From CAYZTY01 sp964444665 (GTDB taxonomy: Bacteria > Planctomycetota > Phycisphaerae > Sedimentisphaerales > CAYZTY01): a stretch of 64,000 nucleotides of DNA. A program made the translations under genes and the position numbers. The stretch covers positions 70,514-134,513 of the forward strand of contig CAYUIE010000009.1 in NCBI GenBank assembly GCA_964444665.1, read 5' to 3'. Positions 43,407-52,528 of this stretch are shown in pieces (the first letter of the stretch is position 1; the number at the start of each line of letters is the position of its first letter). The notes beneath the pieces are model-generated. The model was not told where the DNA came from. It searched no databases and worked only from the letters and a program-made list of their open reading frames with translations.

Positions 43407-44507
43407 CTATTGATAGAAGCTTCCTATTTGCTCAGCAACATATTCAATTTGGCTTTCTGTCAGTTCGGGGTAGATGGGAATAGAAATTACTTCTTTGGAC
43501 AGCTTCTCACTTACGGGAAAATCCCCCTCGCTGTAACCGAGAAAACTGAAACACTTCTGCAGATGTAGCGGAACCGGGTAGTAAATCATCGAGCCTACTC
43601 CGTGCTCCTTCAAATACTTCTGCAAATCGTCTCTGCGCGGCGCACGGATTGTGTACTGATGATATGTGCTGGCGTTGTTTGCTTCTATCTTTGGCGTCTT
43701 TACCGGCAAATTCGCCAGCAGCTTATCATAAAGCGCCGCGTAACCTCTTCGCTTCTCGTTCCATTGATTGAGATATTTGAGTTTTACCGTTAAAACCGCT
43801 CCCTGGATTCCATCGAGACGGAAGTTGCCTCCGATTGTTTCGTAAGAATACCGCGTATTCTGTCCGTGGTTACGAAGGGTCTTGATTTTTTCTGCTGTTG
43901 CTTTACTGTTTGTAGTTACCAGGCCGCCGTCACCAAATGCGTTAAGGTTTTTCGTCGGGTAAAAGGAAAAACAGCCGCAGTCGCCGAAATTGCCGCTTTT
44001 GAGTCCGTCCTGTGTAGCTCCTATTGCCTGTGCCGCATCTTCGATAACAGCAAGCCCGTGTTTTTGGCCGATTTTCGTGATAGGCTCCATTTGGGCAAGC
44101 TGGCCGTATAAATGCACAGGTATGATGGCCCTGGTCTTTTCGTTTATTTTTTCTTCGATAAGACTGGCGTTAATGTTGTAAGACTCAGCTGATACATCCA
44201 CAAAGACCGGCTTTGCTCCTAACCTGGCGATAGCACCGGCCGTTGAGAAGAAGGTGAAAGGCGTGGTTATAACCTCATCTCCTGGTTTTATCTCTAATGC
44301 CATTAGGCAAACGAGCAGGGCGTCTGAGCCGCTTGAAACGCCGATTGCAAACTTACTATTGCAGTAGGATGCGATTTTTTCCTCGAATTGGGCAACCGCC
44401 GGCCCGAGACAGAACATCTGGCTTTCACATACCTCGGTTATGGCCTGTATAATTTCATCCTTAATGGTTGCATATTGAGCCTTCAAATCTAAAAAGGGAA
44501 CTTCCAT
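43407..44507 (-). CDS. DegT/DnrJ/EryC1/StrS-family sugar aminotransferase
   Basis: The 366-residue PLP enzyme has FLDLKAQY at the start, SSGSDALLVCLMALEIKPGDEVITTPFTFFST, IIPVHLYGQ, AVIEDAAQAIGA (Asp holding PLP), and CFSFYPTKNLNAFGDGG with the Schiff-base Lys. It most resembles enzymes such as WbpE or similar nucleotide-sugar aminotransferases, which put an amino group on a 3-keto or 4-keto sugar. The neighbouring dehydrogenase fits a UDP-acetamido-sugar uronate route, but this is inferred. Two genes of that route (an oxidase and an acetyltransferase) are not here. Length and start are typical. Confidence 0.88.
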   Translation of the reverse strand: MEVPFLDLKAQYATIKDEIIQAITEVCESQMFCLGPAVAQFEEKIASYCNSKFAIGVSSGSDALLVCLMALEIKPGDEVITTPFTFFSTAGAIARLGAKPVFVDVSAESYNINASLIEEKINEKTRAIIPVHLYGQLAQMEPITKIGQKHGLAVIEDAAQAIGATQDGLKSGNFGDCGCFSFYPTKNLNAFGDGGLVTTNSKATAEKIKTLRNHGQNTRYSYETIGGNFRLDGIQGAVLTVKLKYLNQWNEKRRGYAALYDKLLANLPVKTPKIEANNASTYHQYTIRAPRRDDLQKYLKEHGVGSMIYYPVPLHLQKCFSFLGYSEGDFPVSEKLSKEVISIPIYPELTESQIEYVAEQIGSFYQ

Positions 44508-44557
44508 TAATCAACCTTCCAACAAATGTTATTCGCATTCGTTCTGCGAGATACGAA

Positions 44558-45871
44558 TTATGCCTTTACAATCTTTCTTCTGCCGCTGCGTACTTTTGCA
44601 GTAGCATTTCGCGTGTCGACCACAAGTTGCGAGTTCCTGACTATCCAGTCATAATCATAGCTGCTGTGGTCCGTTGAAATCACAGCGGCGTCGTAATTCG
44701 AGAGCATTTTTGCCGAAAGTCTTTTACTTCGCATTTGTAGATTGTGCTCTCGCTGCCTGTGAGTCCGATTGATATAAGGGTCGTTGTAATCGACTTTGGC
44801 ACCTCTTTCCTTTAGCAATTCTATCAGTTCAATCGAAGGCGACTCGCGAACGTCGTCAATATCTTTCTTGTATGCCAGTCCCAGGATAAGCACTCTTGAG
44901 TCTTTAAGGCTTTTACCGTGTTGATTCAGTGCCTCCATTGTTTTTAAGACCACATAATGTGGCATTTGCGTATTTATTTCTCCTGCCAGCTCGATAAAGC
45001 GGGTCGGCATATTATACTGACGCGCTTTCCACGTCAGGTAAAACGGGTCGATCGGTATGCAGTGGCCGCCCAGGCCCGGGCCGGGATAAAAAGGCTGATA
45101 GCCGAATGGCTTCGTGCTTGCCGCCCCGATTACCTCCCAGACGTCGATGCCCATTTTGTCGAACAGCATCTTCAGCTCATTGACCATTGCTATATTCACA
45201 CAACGGTAAACGTTCTCGACTATCTTGGCCGCCTCCGCTGCTTCACAGCTTGAGACGGCAACTACATCTACAATCACCGCCTTATAGAGAGCGCAGGCCC
45301 TGTTTAGACATTTATTCGTAAATCCTCCAACTATCTTCGGAATGCTTTTGGTTCTGTATTCCTTATTGCCCGGGTCCTCGCGCTCCGGCGAATACGCCAC
45401 GTGAAAATCCTTACCCGCTTTTAAACCGCTTTGTTCCAGAATCGGAACCATCACTTCCCGCGTCGTACCGGGATAGCTCGTGCTTTCCAGAACCACTAAT
45501 TGTCCCTTGCGAAGATGTTTGGCGATTATCTCGCAGCTTTTGACGACAAACTGCATATCCGGCTCACGGTGTTTTGTCAGCGGTGTCGGCACACAGATAA
45601 GTACGGCATCGACCTTCTTCACTTCTCCCATCTGTTTGGTTGCCCTGAACAGGCCTTTCTTTAAGAGTGTTTTTATCTCTGAAGCCGGGACTCCTTTTAT
45701 AATGCTTCGGCCGGTGTTCAGGGCCCGCACCTTTGCTTCATCAATATCAAAGCCCACAACCCTGATACCTGTACCGGCAAATTCCCTGGCCAGTGGTAAA
45801 CCCACATAACCCAGCCCCAGGATACCTACTGTTACTTTTTTGTCTCTGATTCTTTCATCCCATTTATTCAC
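44558..45871 (-). CDS. Nucleotide-sugar dehydrogenase (UDP-GlcNAc/UDP-glucose 6-dehydrogenase-like)
   Basis: The 437-residue enzyme has the NAD loop VGILGLGYVGLPLAREFA, VLICVPTPL, VLESTSYPGTT, and the catalytic Cys in GPGLGGHCIPIDPFYLTWKA, followed by ILGLAYKKDIDDVRESPS. The GGHCIPIDPxYL form with a long C-terminal domain is typical of the WbpA/TviB branch, which oxidises UDP-N-acetyl-hexosamines at C6. UDP-glucose or GDP-mannose cannot be excluded. It is the first gene of the minus-strand polysaccharide operon, 50 bp before the aminotransferase. A long leader precedes it. Confidence 0.87.
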   Translation of the reverse strand: MNKWDERIRDKKVTVGILGLGYVGLPLAREFAGTGIRVVGFDIDEAKVRALNTGRSIIKGVPASEIKTLLKKGLFRATKQMGEVKKVDAVLICVPTPLTKHREPDMQFVVKSCEIIAKHLRKGQLVVLESTSYPGTTREVMVPILEQSGLKAGKDFHVAYSPEREDPGNKEYRTKSIPKIVGGFTNKCLNRACALYKAVIVDVVAVSSCEAAEAAKIVENVYRCVNIAMVNELKMLFDKMGIDVWEVIGAASTKPFGYQPFYPGPGLGGHCIPIDPFYLTWKARQYNMPTRFIELAGEINTQMPHYVVLKTMEALNQHGKSLKDSRVLILGLAYKKDIDDVRESPSIELIELLKERGAKVDYNDPYINRTHRQREHNLQMRSKRLSAKMLSNYDAAVISTDHSSYDYDWIVRNSQLVVDTRNATAKVRSGRRKIVKA

Positions 45872-46266
45872 TGGTTATACCCTAAAAAACTTAACACTCT
45901 CTTTGTTACAAAGCCGTTGTAAAGTTAATTCAGTTGGGTGGCAGCCTCATCCCTGAGGGATGGGGAATGCCAATTATTTTTTGTTTGTCCGATAATTCCT
46001 TCTCTCATTATTTATTTCCCTTCAGGTTTTATAAGCTTCATTTGTAAGCAATAATTTTTGAAAAATGACCCTCGATAATGGCCGATTATTAAATCAAAGC
46101 CAATCCGGCTGTTTAGTTTAAGTATTTAGGTTGAATTGTCAACATATATGCCCGGAGCCTTTCGGCTGTTTGCCGCGTTGACTAAGGGCTGTTTTTACTG
46201 GAAAAATTTGCTTAAGTGTGTTAAACTTGCAGTTTCGTTAATGTTTTTTATTGCTTGGGAAACAGT
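45872..46266. promoter_or_regulatory. Divergent promoter region with long leader of the polysaccharide operon
   Basis: On the minus strand TTGACA (complement of 46137-46142) and TAAACT (complement of 46115-46120) are 16 bp apart, about 240 bp before the dehydrogenase ATG. The leader would contain an inverted repeat (45945-45953 with 45957-45965, 3-nt loop). No match to the E. coli ops element was seen. For the plus-strand ATP-grasp gene, TTGACT at 46178-46183 is followed only by A-rich text. The region otherwise has no gene. Confidence 0.45.
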
Positions 46267-47268
46267 ATGACTAGGCGAAGCTCTCGGCCAACCGAAAATC
46301 TCAATGTCCTTTTCACCTGCATCGGCAGGCGGGTCTCGTTGTTGAAGTGCTTTCGCAAAGCGGCAAAGCAAATCAGAGTCAATGCAACGTTTATAGGTTC
46401 AGACCTCAGCCGGCTCACCTCGGCCTTGAATCTATGCGATAAAGCTTTTCTCGTAAAGCCGACTCAGCATCGTGATTACATCAAAGACCTGCTCCGAATC
46501 GTAAGCGCAAATTGTGTTGATTTGCTTATCCCTACCGTCGATTTGGACCTGAAGGCCCTCGCACAAAACAAACAGAAATTTGCCAACCACGGCTGCTACG
46601 TCTTGGTTTCGAGCCCCGATGTTATTGAAATCTGTCAGGATAAGAGAAAGACCTTTCGCTTTCTTCTCAAAAACGGTTTTGATACCCCACTGACTATGGG
46701 GCTTCGTAACGCTATGACCGACAAAAAGCTGAACTTCCCGTGTTTTCTCAAACCCTGGGATGGCTCTGCCAGCAGGGGTAATGCCGTGGTTAAAAATCGA
46801 AAAGACCTGCAGTTTTACTCGAAAAAAGTTCCCAACTGCATCGTCCAGGAATTCATCTGTGGTACGGAATATACCTGTGATGTCTTTGTTGACTTCGAGA
46901 TGAGAGCCCGATGCGTTGTTCCCAGAAAACGAATCGAGGTACGAGGTGGAGAGGTTAGCAAGGGACAGGTTGTAAAAAATCCCCGTATTATGGCGCAGGC
47001 TGCGAAGCTCGTTGAGTTGCTTGGTGCCGGTCCCGGCGTCATAACTTTGCAATTGTTTGTTGATAGACGACGAAAAATTAAATTCATAGAAATAAATCCG
47101 AGGTTCGGCGGGGGTGTGCCGCTTTCAATAAAAGCGGGTGCAAACTTCCCGAAGTGGATTCTTCAGCAGTTACTTGGCAGGAAAACGAATATCGAGTTTG
47201 ATGGCTTTACTGATGGCTTGCTTATGCTGCGTTACGATGGTGAAGTCTGGATTAGAGACTCTAAGTAA
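46267..47268 (+). CDS. ATP-grasp enzyme (carbamoyl-phosphate-synthase-like)
   Basis: The roughly 333-residue ATP-grasp protein has an N-terminal Rossmann-like part (NVLFTCIGRRVSLLKCFRKA), then the ATP-grasp domain: FPCFLKPWDGSASRGNAVV (nucleotide-binding Lys), VQEFICGTEYTCDVFVD, and FIEINPRFGGGVPLSIKAG (metal-binding Glu and Asn). Such enzymes ligate a carboxylate to an amine. The GRR near the start and the Asp/Ser in GSDLSRLT recall family members in surface-polysaccharide loci. The product is unknown. I take the ATG at 46267, with GGGA upstream, over the TTG at 46255. A WecA-like gene follows 13 bp later. Confidence 0.8.
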   Translation: MTRRSSRPTENLNVLFTCIGRRVSLLKCFRKAAKQIRVNATFIGSDLSRLTSALNLCDKAFLVKPTQHRDYIKDLLRIVSANCVDLLIPTVDLDLKALAQNKQKFANHGCYVLVSSPDVIEICQDKRKTFRFLLKNGFDTPLTMGLRNAMTDKKLNFPCFLKPWDGSASRGNAVVKNRKDLQFYSKKVPNCIVQEFICGTEYTCDVFVDFEMRARCVVPRKRIEVRGGEVSKGQVVKNPRIMAQAAKLVELLGAGPGVITLQLFVDRRRKIKFIEINPRFGGGVPLSIKAGANFPKWILQQLLGRKTNIEFDGFTDGLLMLRYDGEVWIRDSK

Positions 47269-47281
47269 TTAGGATGAAGCA

Positions 47282-48442
47282 ATGTTTTTTGAAAAGCTGA
47301 TAGGCCCGAACCGACCGATAAGCTGGGTATTGCACTTCTGGCCTGTCCTGGTTACCTCCTTTATTTGTACTCTTGCAGCTACCTACCTGTGCAAGATGAT
47401 TGCTGTGAAGTTCGGAATTGTTGACAAACCTGACGAACTGGTCAAGACTCACAAGGAGCCTATCGCATATCTCGGCGGCGTCGGTATGCTCATAGGCTTC
47501 ACAGTGGGCCTTCTGGTCGGAATCTATTCTTTCTGTCAGGGGCTGCATTTCCCTTTTATTTTCAGGTTATTGTTAGGTGTATTGGCGGGCGCGGCAATCG
47601 CCTGTTTCATTGGTTTGATGGATGATATTTTTGATATGAAGCCTCTCTATAAAATTGCCGGCCAGACTATCGCTGCGCTTGTGCTTCTTTTCGTAGGTAT
47701 CAAGCCTTCACTTTATGCAATTACAGCATTATTTGGCCTCAATATGTCTGCCACTCTTGAGACCGCTTTGGGAATTCCCATTGTGATATTCTTTGTCCTT
47801 GGAGCGACCAATTCCTTGAATCTCTTGGATGGACTTGACGGCCTGTGTGCGGGTGTTACCGCTATTATCACCGTCACGATGTTGCTGCTTGCTGTTCATC
47901 TGGCGACCTGGGGCTTCAGTGATATCGGCGACCCCGTCAGGATTATTATTTGTCTGGCGCTCGTCGGCGGCGTCTGTGGTTTTTTGCCTTTCAATCGCTA
48001 TCCTGCGAAAATCTTTATGGGAGATGCCGGTAGTATGCTTCTTGGTTTTACCGTTGCCGCTTTGATGATTCTTTTTGCCGAAAAAACGCCTAGGTGGTGG
48101 ATGGCTTCGATAGTTGTTTTTGGGCTGCCGATTCTCGACACCGCCGTGGCACTTGTCAGAAGATTTCTGAATAAAAGGTCGCTCTTTGTCTCCGACCGCG
48201 GCCATATTTACGACCAGATGATAGATAGAGGCATTCAGCTTAAAAGAACGGTGGCCATCTCATATTTGCTCGCTGGACTATATGCCGCAATAGGTCTTGT
48301 TATGAGCCAGATAAGAACGAGATATGCCGCTGTTGTGTATTTTCTCGTTTTCTTTATCTCGGCCGTTGTCGTTTGGAAAAAAGGCTTTCTGAAAATGGAA
48401 GGCCTCCGCGGTGCAATCCGAAATCCAAATCCGGCTGGCTAA
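47282..48442 (+). CDS. Polyprenyl-phosphate sugar-1-phosphate transferase (WecA/MraY family)
   Basis: The 386-residue membrane protein has ten or so helices and the family motifs: AYLGGVGMLIGF, FIGLMDDIFDM (Asp pair for metal), TNSLNLLDGLDGLCAGV and FMGDAGSMLLGF. It transfers a sugar-1-phosphate from a UDP-sugar to undecaprenyl phosphate, starting a lipid-linked glycan. The N-x-L-N-L-x-D-G-x-D-G-L form fits the WecA/TagO side rather than MraY. It starts 13 bp after the ATP-grasp gene and is likely co-transcribed. It probably primes the polymer made by the neighbouring operon. Confidence 0.88.
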   Translation: MFFEKLIGPNRPISWVLHFWPVLVTSFICTLAATYLCKMIAVKFGIVDKPDELVKTHKEPIAYLGGVGMLIGFTVGLLVGIYSFCQGLHFPFIFRLLLGVLAGAAIACFIGLMDDIFDMKPLYKIAGQTIAALVLLFVGIKPSLYAITALFGLNMSATLETALGIPIVIFFVLGATNSLNLLDGLDGLCAGVTAIITVTMLLLAVHLATWGFSDIGDPVRIIICLALVGGVCGFLPFNRYPAKIFMGDAGSMLLGFTVAALMILFAEKTPRWWMASIVVFGLPILDTAVALVRRFLNKRSLFVSDRGHIYDQMIDRGIQLKRTVAISYLLAGLYAAIGLVMSQIRTRYAAVVYFLVFFISAVVVWKKGFLKMEGLRGAIRNPNPAG

Positions 48443-48529
48443 GGGTTTATCCCGGTGGTTCCCATTAGCAATGTTATTATTTGACAATCTGAATATCTCG
48501 CCCAACTGAACATTGTCCGGCCGGTTTTG

Positions 48530-48557
48530 TTGACGAATTGCCGGCTCCCCGTATAAT
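48530..48557 (+). promoter_or_regulatory. Promoter for the ABC exporter genes
   Basis: TTGACG (48530-48535) and TATAAT (48552-48557) are 16 bp apart, 25 bp before the ABC ATPase start. With so short a leader, the start of transcription would be near 48564. Confidence 0.6.
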
Positions 48558-48582
48558 AGGACAGCAGCCGTTATTATTCTGA

Positions 48583-49506
48583 ATGTTTGAAATTATGAAT
48601 GCTTTAGTTCTGGATAATGTAAGTAAATCCTTTGGCGAACTGCGTGCTGTTGACAGCTTAAGTGTGCAGGTTCCCACTGCAAGCGTGTACGGTTTTCTTG
48701 GGCCCAACGGCGCCGGAAAGACCACGACCCTTCGAATGATTATAAGTATTATTAAACCTGATAGCGGCGGCATCAGCATATTTGGGAATGGTTCGATTGA
48801 GCAGGTCAGGGCTCGGATTGGCTATATGCCTGAGGAACGCGGCCTTTATCGCAAGATGACGGCCAGGAAAATTTTGGCATATTTTGGCGCAATCAAGGGC
48901 CTGACCGTTGACCAGATTGCCCAACAGGTGCCGAAGTGGCTGGATCGTGTTGAGCTTGGCGATTGGGCCGACAAAAAGGTCGAAGAGCTCTCAAGAGGAA
49001 TGCATCAAAAGCTGCAATTCGCGGTTACGGTAATAAACGAGCCCGAGCTTTTGATTCTTGATGAGCCGTTCTCAGGGCTCGACCCTTTGAATCAGGAATT
49101 ACTCAAAAGCATCATTGACCGGATGCGCGACGAGGGAAAAACCGTTATCTTTTCCACCCACGTGATGCACGAGGCTGAGAAGCTTTGTGATTCCATTCTC
49201 CTGATAAACAAGGGCAAAGTTATCCTTGATGGCGAGTTGAACCGGATTCGCTCGCAGCAAAGCTCCGATGTGGTCAGTGTCGAGCTTGAAGGTGATACAA
49301 CTTTTATAGAGACACTTCCAATGGTAACAAAAGTTCAATTGCACGGAAGCAGGCTGGAGATAAACCTTTCGAGGGATAGCGAATCCCAGCAGTTACTGAA
49401 GGCTCTGGTGGACCGGGTGCGCGTACGGGCCTTTGAGATAAAAGTGCCTTCACTGCATGAAATCTTTGTGAATCTGGTTGGAGCGAGCAATGTCGAAGAT
49501 TCTTAA
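48583..49506 (+). CDS. ABC transporter ATP-binding protein (NatA-like)
   Basis: The 307-residue ATPase has Walker A GPNGAGKTTT, signature ELSRGMHQKLQ, Walker B LLILDEPFSGLDP and the switch His in IFSTHVMHEAE. The ~70-residue C-terminal extension is typical of drug- or sodium-exporting ABC-2 systems. It works with the permease that follows, whose ATG lies inside the end of this gene (17-bp overlap). The frame starts at ATG 48583; the ATG at 48595 (MNALVLDN) is a possible alternative. The exported substrate is not shown by the sequence. Confidence 0.88.
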   Translation: MFEIMNALVLDNVSKSFGELRAVDSLSVQVPTASVYGFLGPNGAGKTTTLRMIISIIKPDSGGISIFGNGSIEQVRARIGYMPEERGLYRKMTARKILAYFGAIKGLTVDQIAQQVPKWLDRVELGDWADKKVEELSRGMHQKLQFAVTVINEPELLILDEPFSGLDPLNQELLKSIIDRMRDEGKTVIFSTHVMHEAEKLCDSILLINKGKVILDGELNRIRSQQSSDVVSVELEGDTTFIETLPMVTKVQLHGSRLEINLSRDSESQQLLKALVDRVRVRAFEIKVPSLHEIFVNLVGASNVEDS

Positions 49507-50761
49507 AATTGCTCAGCGCGAATATGTTGAAACCGTCAAAACCAAGACGTTTCTTATTGGCTTGTTGTTGGCACCGGCCATAACCGTCGGCATAATCTTC
49601 TTTGCACACTTGGTCTCGCGCAGTGAAGGCGGCCCGCGTCCTCCTGTTAAAGTCGCTGTAACCGACCTCTCGACTGAACTCTCAGGTCAGATAGAAAGGG
49701 GTTTTGAAAAACACAATGACTCACACCCGAATCGACAAATTCTGTTTCAGGCATTGGAGGATAGCCAAAACCAGGCAGCGGTACAGGAGCGGGGCAAAGC
49801 CGGCGTGCGTTCAGGTAAAATAGATGCGTATGTTGTTATTGATAAGGACATTCTCGATGGGCCCGGCAAGGTGTATTTTTATACACACAAGCCAAAGCCG
49901 GCTAATCTTGATGCGTTCTGGACCCTCGAGAGGATTATCAACGGTCTTGTCGTAGACCAGCGATGCAGGTTAAAAAACCTCTCACCGGAATTGCTCGCTG
50001 AGATTCGTAGTGTACCAATCGAACGTGTTGAAATCGGCTCCGGCAAAGACGAGCAGCGATTGCAAAGCCAGACCGAGAGGATGACAGGGATGATGGTTCC
50101 ATTTTTCTTTATGTTCTTGATATATATGGGAATTATGGGTATCGGTCAGCAAATGCTGAGCAGTGTAATCGAGGAGAAAAATTCCAGGATTATTGAAATG
50201 CTGCTCTCAGCCGTAACGCCCTTCCAACTTATGGCTGGTAAGATTCTCGGATTGGCTGGAATCGGTTTGACCGTTGTAAGTTTGTGGGCTGTCACGGCCT
50301 ATGGCGCCGCTCTCTGGCAGGGCCTCGGTATAGAAATTACCGGCGGGTTGCTGTTTTATTTTCTTCTTTATTACGTACTTGGTTTCTTATTATTTAGTTC
50401 GATACTGGCCGGAGTAGGCTCGGTTTGTAACACTCTAAAAGAAAGTCAAAATCTGATGATGCCCATTGTGTTGGTCTTTGTAGTTCCGCTGATATCCTGG
50501 TATCAACTCGTTCAAAGTCCCAATGGGCTTTTTGCAAGAGTGCTCTCGTTCATACCGCCCGTAACACCGTTGGTTATGATTCTGCGGATTTCCGCCGGTT
50601 CTGGTGTTTGGGGCCTTGAGATTCTCGCCTCGATAGTATTATTGCTCGCAGCGTTACTTGTAACAATGTGGCTGGCGGCCAGGATTTTTCGAACCGGAAT
50701 CTTAATGTATGGAAAACGCCCCTCTATTCGTGAAATCTTCCGCTGGTTAAGGCAGAGTTAA
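49490..50761 (+). CDS. ABC-2 type transporter permease (NatB-like)
   Basis: The 423-residue permease starts at ATG 49490 with GGAGCGAG as ribosome binding site. The first helix (FLIGLLLAPAITVGIIFFAHLV) is followed by a ~150-residue external domain, then five to six helices in the C-terminal half, with the conserved QQMLSSVIEEKNSRIIEMLLSAVTPFQLMAGKILG block. This is the ABC2_membrane_3/NatB form. Together with the ATPase it forms an exporter. It is coupled to the ATPase gene by overlap. The substrate is unknown (sodium, drug or envelope component). Confidence 0.86.
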   Translation: MSKILKIAQREYVETVKTKTFLIGLLLAPAITVGIIFFAHLVSRSEGGPRPPVKVAVTDLSTELSGQIERGFEKHNDSHPNRQILFQALEDSQNQAAVQERGKAGVRSGKIDAYVVIDKDILDGPGKVYFYTHKPKPANLDAFWTLERIINGLVVDQRCRLKNLSPELLAEIRSVPIERVEIGSGKDEQRLQSQTERMTGMMVPFFFMFLIYMGIMGIGQQMLSSVIEEKNSRIIEMLLSAVTPFQLMAGKILGLAGIGLTVVSLWAVTAYGAALWQGLGIEITGGLLFYFLLYYVLGFLLFSSILAGVGSVCNTLKESQNLMMPIVLVFVVPLISWYQLVQSPNGLFARVLSFIPPVTPLVMILRISAGSGVWGLEILASIVLLLAALLVTMWLAARIFRTGILMYGKRPSIREIFRWLRQS

Positions 50762-50796
50762 ATCCTTCTATTCCCTGCCGGACCGCCCATTACAAA

Positions 50797-51744
50797 CTAT
50801 AAACTAACTACAAGATATTCCGTATCTGCGTCAAACTTCATAACCCCACCGAATTCCGCCGGGATAAGTATTGTATCACCTTTGTTAAATTCTACCTTTC
50901 CACTCTCAGCCCCGATTATTGCCCCTTGCCCTGTAAGAATTATTAACACCCTCATTGTGCCTTGCGAAAGGTTTACCTTGCTGTTTTTCTCTTGCTGCTG
51001 TTTATCGACCTTGAAATACTTGCACTCAACTAATCTGCCCGTCGTTGTTACCGGAGTCTCATCTTCTAAAATCTCGAAATGAATACTTTCTAAGGCTTCT
51101 TTGATATGAAGTGGCCGACTCTGGCCCTTATCGTCCACTCTGTTCCAGTCGAAAACCCGGAACGTTGTGTCCGATGGCGTTTGTATTTCAGCCGCCAAAA
51201 TTCCCGGCCCCATACTATGTACAGTTCCCGCCGGTAAAAAATGACACTCCCCGGCCCTCACCTCTACCTTGGCTAATAGCTCCGCAACCGTGCCGTTATT
51301 TATCGCCTCGGCAAATGCGTCCTTAGTTGTTCCTTTTTTCAATCCTTTGTAGATTATAGCGCCCGGCTCGGCGCTTATAATGTACCAGCACTCGGTTTTC
51401 AAATCGCCTTTGCCAAGTCTCTTGCAGGCTTCAGCGTCCGGGTGCACCTGAACGCTTAAAATGTCCTGCGCATCGAGAAATTTAATCAGCAGCGGGAACG
51501 GCCCCACGTAATCATCCCGTCCCATTATCTCTTTACCATATCTACTCAGTGCCTCTGCAAGCGTCTGGCCTGTTAATGGGCCGTTTTTGATTACAGACTT
51601 TGCCTCCGGCAGGTCGGCCAGCTCCCAGCTCTCGGCCGTGCATTTATCCTCAGGCGTTTGCTTGCCGAGAACTTCGCGCAGCTTATGCCCGCCCCATATA
51701 TAATGCCTGAATATCGGCTCAAATTTAAGAGGATACATTTTCAT
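50797..51744 (-). CDS. manA: Mannose-6-phosphate isomerase, class I
   Basis: The 315-residue cupin enzyme opens YPLKFEPIFRHYIWGGHKL, then has TAESWELADLPE and PLLIKFLDAQDILSVQVHPD (zinc-binding His) and FLPAGTVHSMGPGILAAEIQTPSDTTFRVFDWNR (His and Arg of the active site). It converts fructose 6-phosphate and mannose 6-phosphate, feeding GDP-mannose for glycans. The size fits the short (Bacillus-type) form. Its start overlaps the next minus-strand gene by 4 bp, so it is the second gene of a pair. Confidence 0.92.
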   Translation of the reverse strand: MKMYPLKFEPIFRHYIWGGHKLREVLGKQTPEDKCTAESWELADLPEAKSVIKNGPLTGQTLAEALSRYGKEIMGRDDYVGPFPLLIKFLDAQDILSVQVHPDAEACKRLGKGDLKTECWYIISAEPGAIIYKGLKKGTTKDAFAEAINNGTVAELLAKVEVRAGECHFLPAGTVHSMGPGILAAEIQTPSDTTFRVFDWNRVDDKGQSRPLHIKEALESIHFEILEDETPVTTTGRLVECKYFKVDKQQQEKNSKVNLSQGTMRVLIILTGQGAIIGAESGKVEFNKGDTILIPAEFGGVMKFDADTEYLVVSL

Positions 51745-52385
51745 AATTGATTCTTCTCGGCTTTGACGAAAAGAAGCGGAAAAACTATATCACTGATACA
51801 GCACGGCAGCCAAACCGCAATAAATAAAAATATGAGCATTACTAAAGCCGTCGTAAAAGGTATATTACCCTTTGCGGCCATAAGAATATGGAAGGAAGAT
51901 GCCCACGTGCTCAGCAGAACATGCCCGGCATGTGGAAATTTTGTCTTGGGCCGAAGATACGCAATCAGCACGCCCAATATCGCCGCCGGTATGACGATAT
52001 GCCAGCCTTCGATAAAACCTATGTGAGCCGAATGAGCAAAACCTTCACCCTCATGAGCATGAATGTGCATATCCAATAAAACTTCTCCTGCATAGGGTAT
52101 TAATGAATCGCTGACCGTGGCAATACCTATCGAACCGAAAAAGCCGACAAGCAGTACCGGCAGGAAACTCGCCTTTTTGTTGTGTAGTTCGAACATCGAG
52201 GCGGTTACTATAGCGCTTAATATCACGTGCCCCGGGTGGAACACGTAAAACAGCCTGTAACTCGTCGACTCACTGATGTTTTTAAACACAAGCATTAGAG
52301 CGATACCGGTAAATGCGCCGAAGAAAGTGAACGGCGCATGCGCTTTAAGTTCTGTCGCGATGTGACCCATTTTTTCTTTTAACAT
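51741..52385 (-). CDS. Membrane protein of unknown function with His-rich loop
   Basis: The 214-residue membrane protein has about six hydrophobic segments. Near the middle a loop contains many His and acidic residues (LDMHIHAHEGEGFAHSAHIGFIEGWH), and further His lie in helices (HAPFTFFG, HPGHVILSA, FPHAGHVLL). Such clusters often bind metal ions, but I do not recognise a family. It overlaps manA by 4 bp, which is unusual company for a metal protein; the pairing may be only positional. The ATG at 52385 is preceded by no strong ribosome binding site. Confidence 0.62.
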   Translation of the reverse strand: MLKEKMGHIATELKAHAPFTFFGAFTGIALMLVFKNISESTSYRLFYVFHPGHVILSAIVTASMFELHNKKASFLPVLLVGFFGSIGIATVSDSLIPYAGEVLLDMHIHAHEGEGFAHSAHIGFIEGWHIVIPAAILGVLIAYLRPKTKFPHAGHVLLSTWASSFHILMAAKGNIPFTTALVMLIFLFIAVWLPCCISDIVFPLLFVKAEKNQL

Positions 52386-52528
52386 TGCTTAAGCCTGCCA
52401 TTCCTTAACACTTTATTATATAGCCGTAAAGCGTCCGTGAATTATAGCCGAATCTAATTCATTTGCAACTGATGCTTGATTGAGGCCCGCTGAAGGCATA
52501 AAATGACGTTTAAGTGTGAAACGTTATT

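Noticed and set aside
52386..52528. FMN riboswitch before ribF
   Set aside because: The short leader has none of the conserved RFN element helices that I could recognise.
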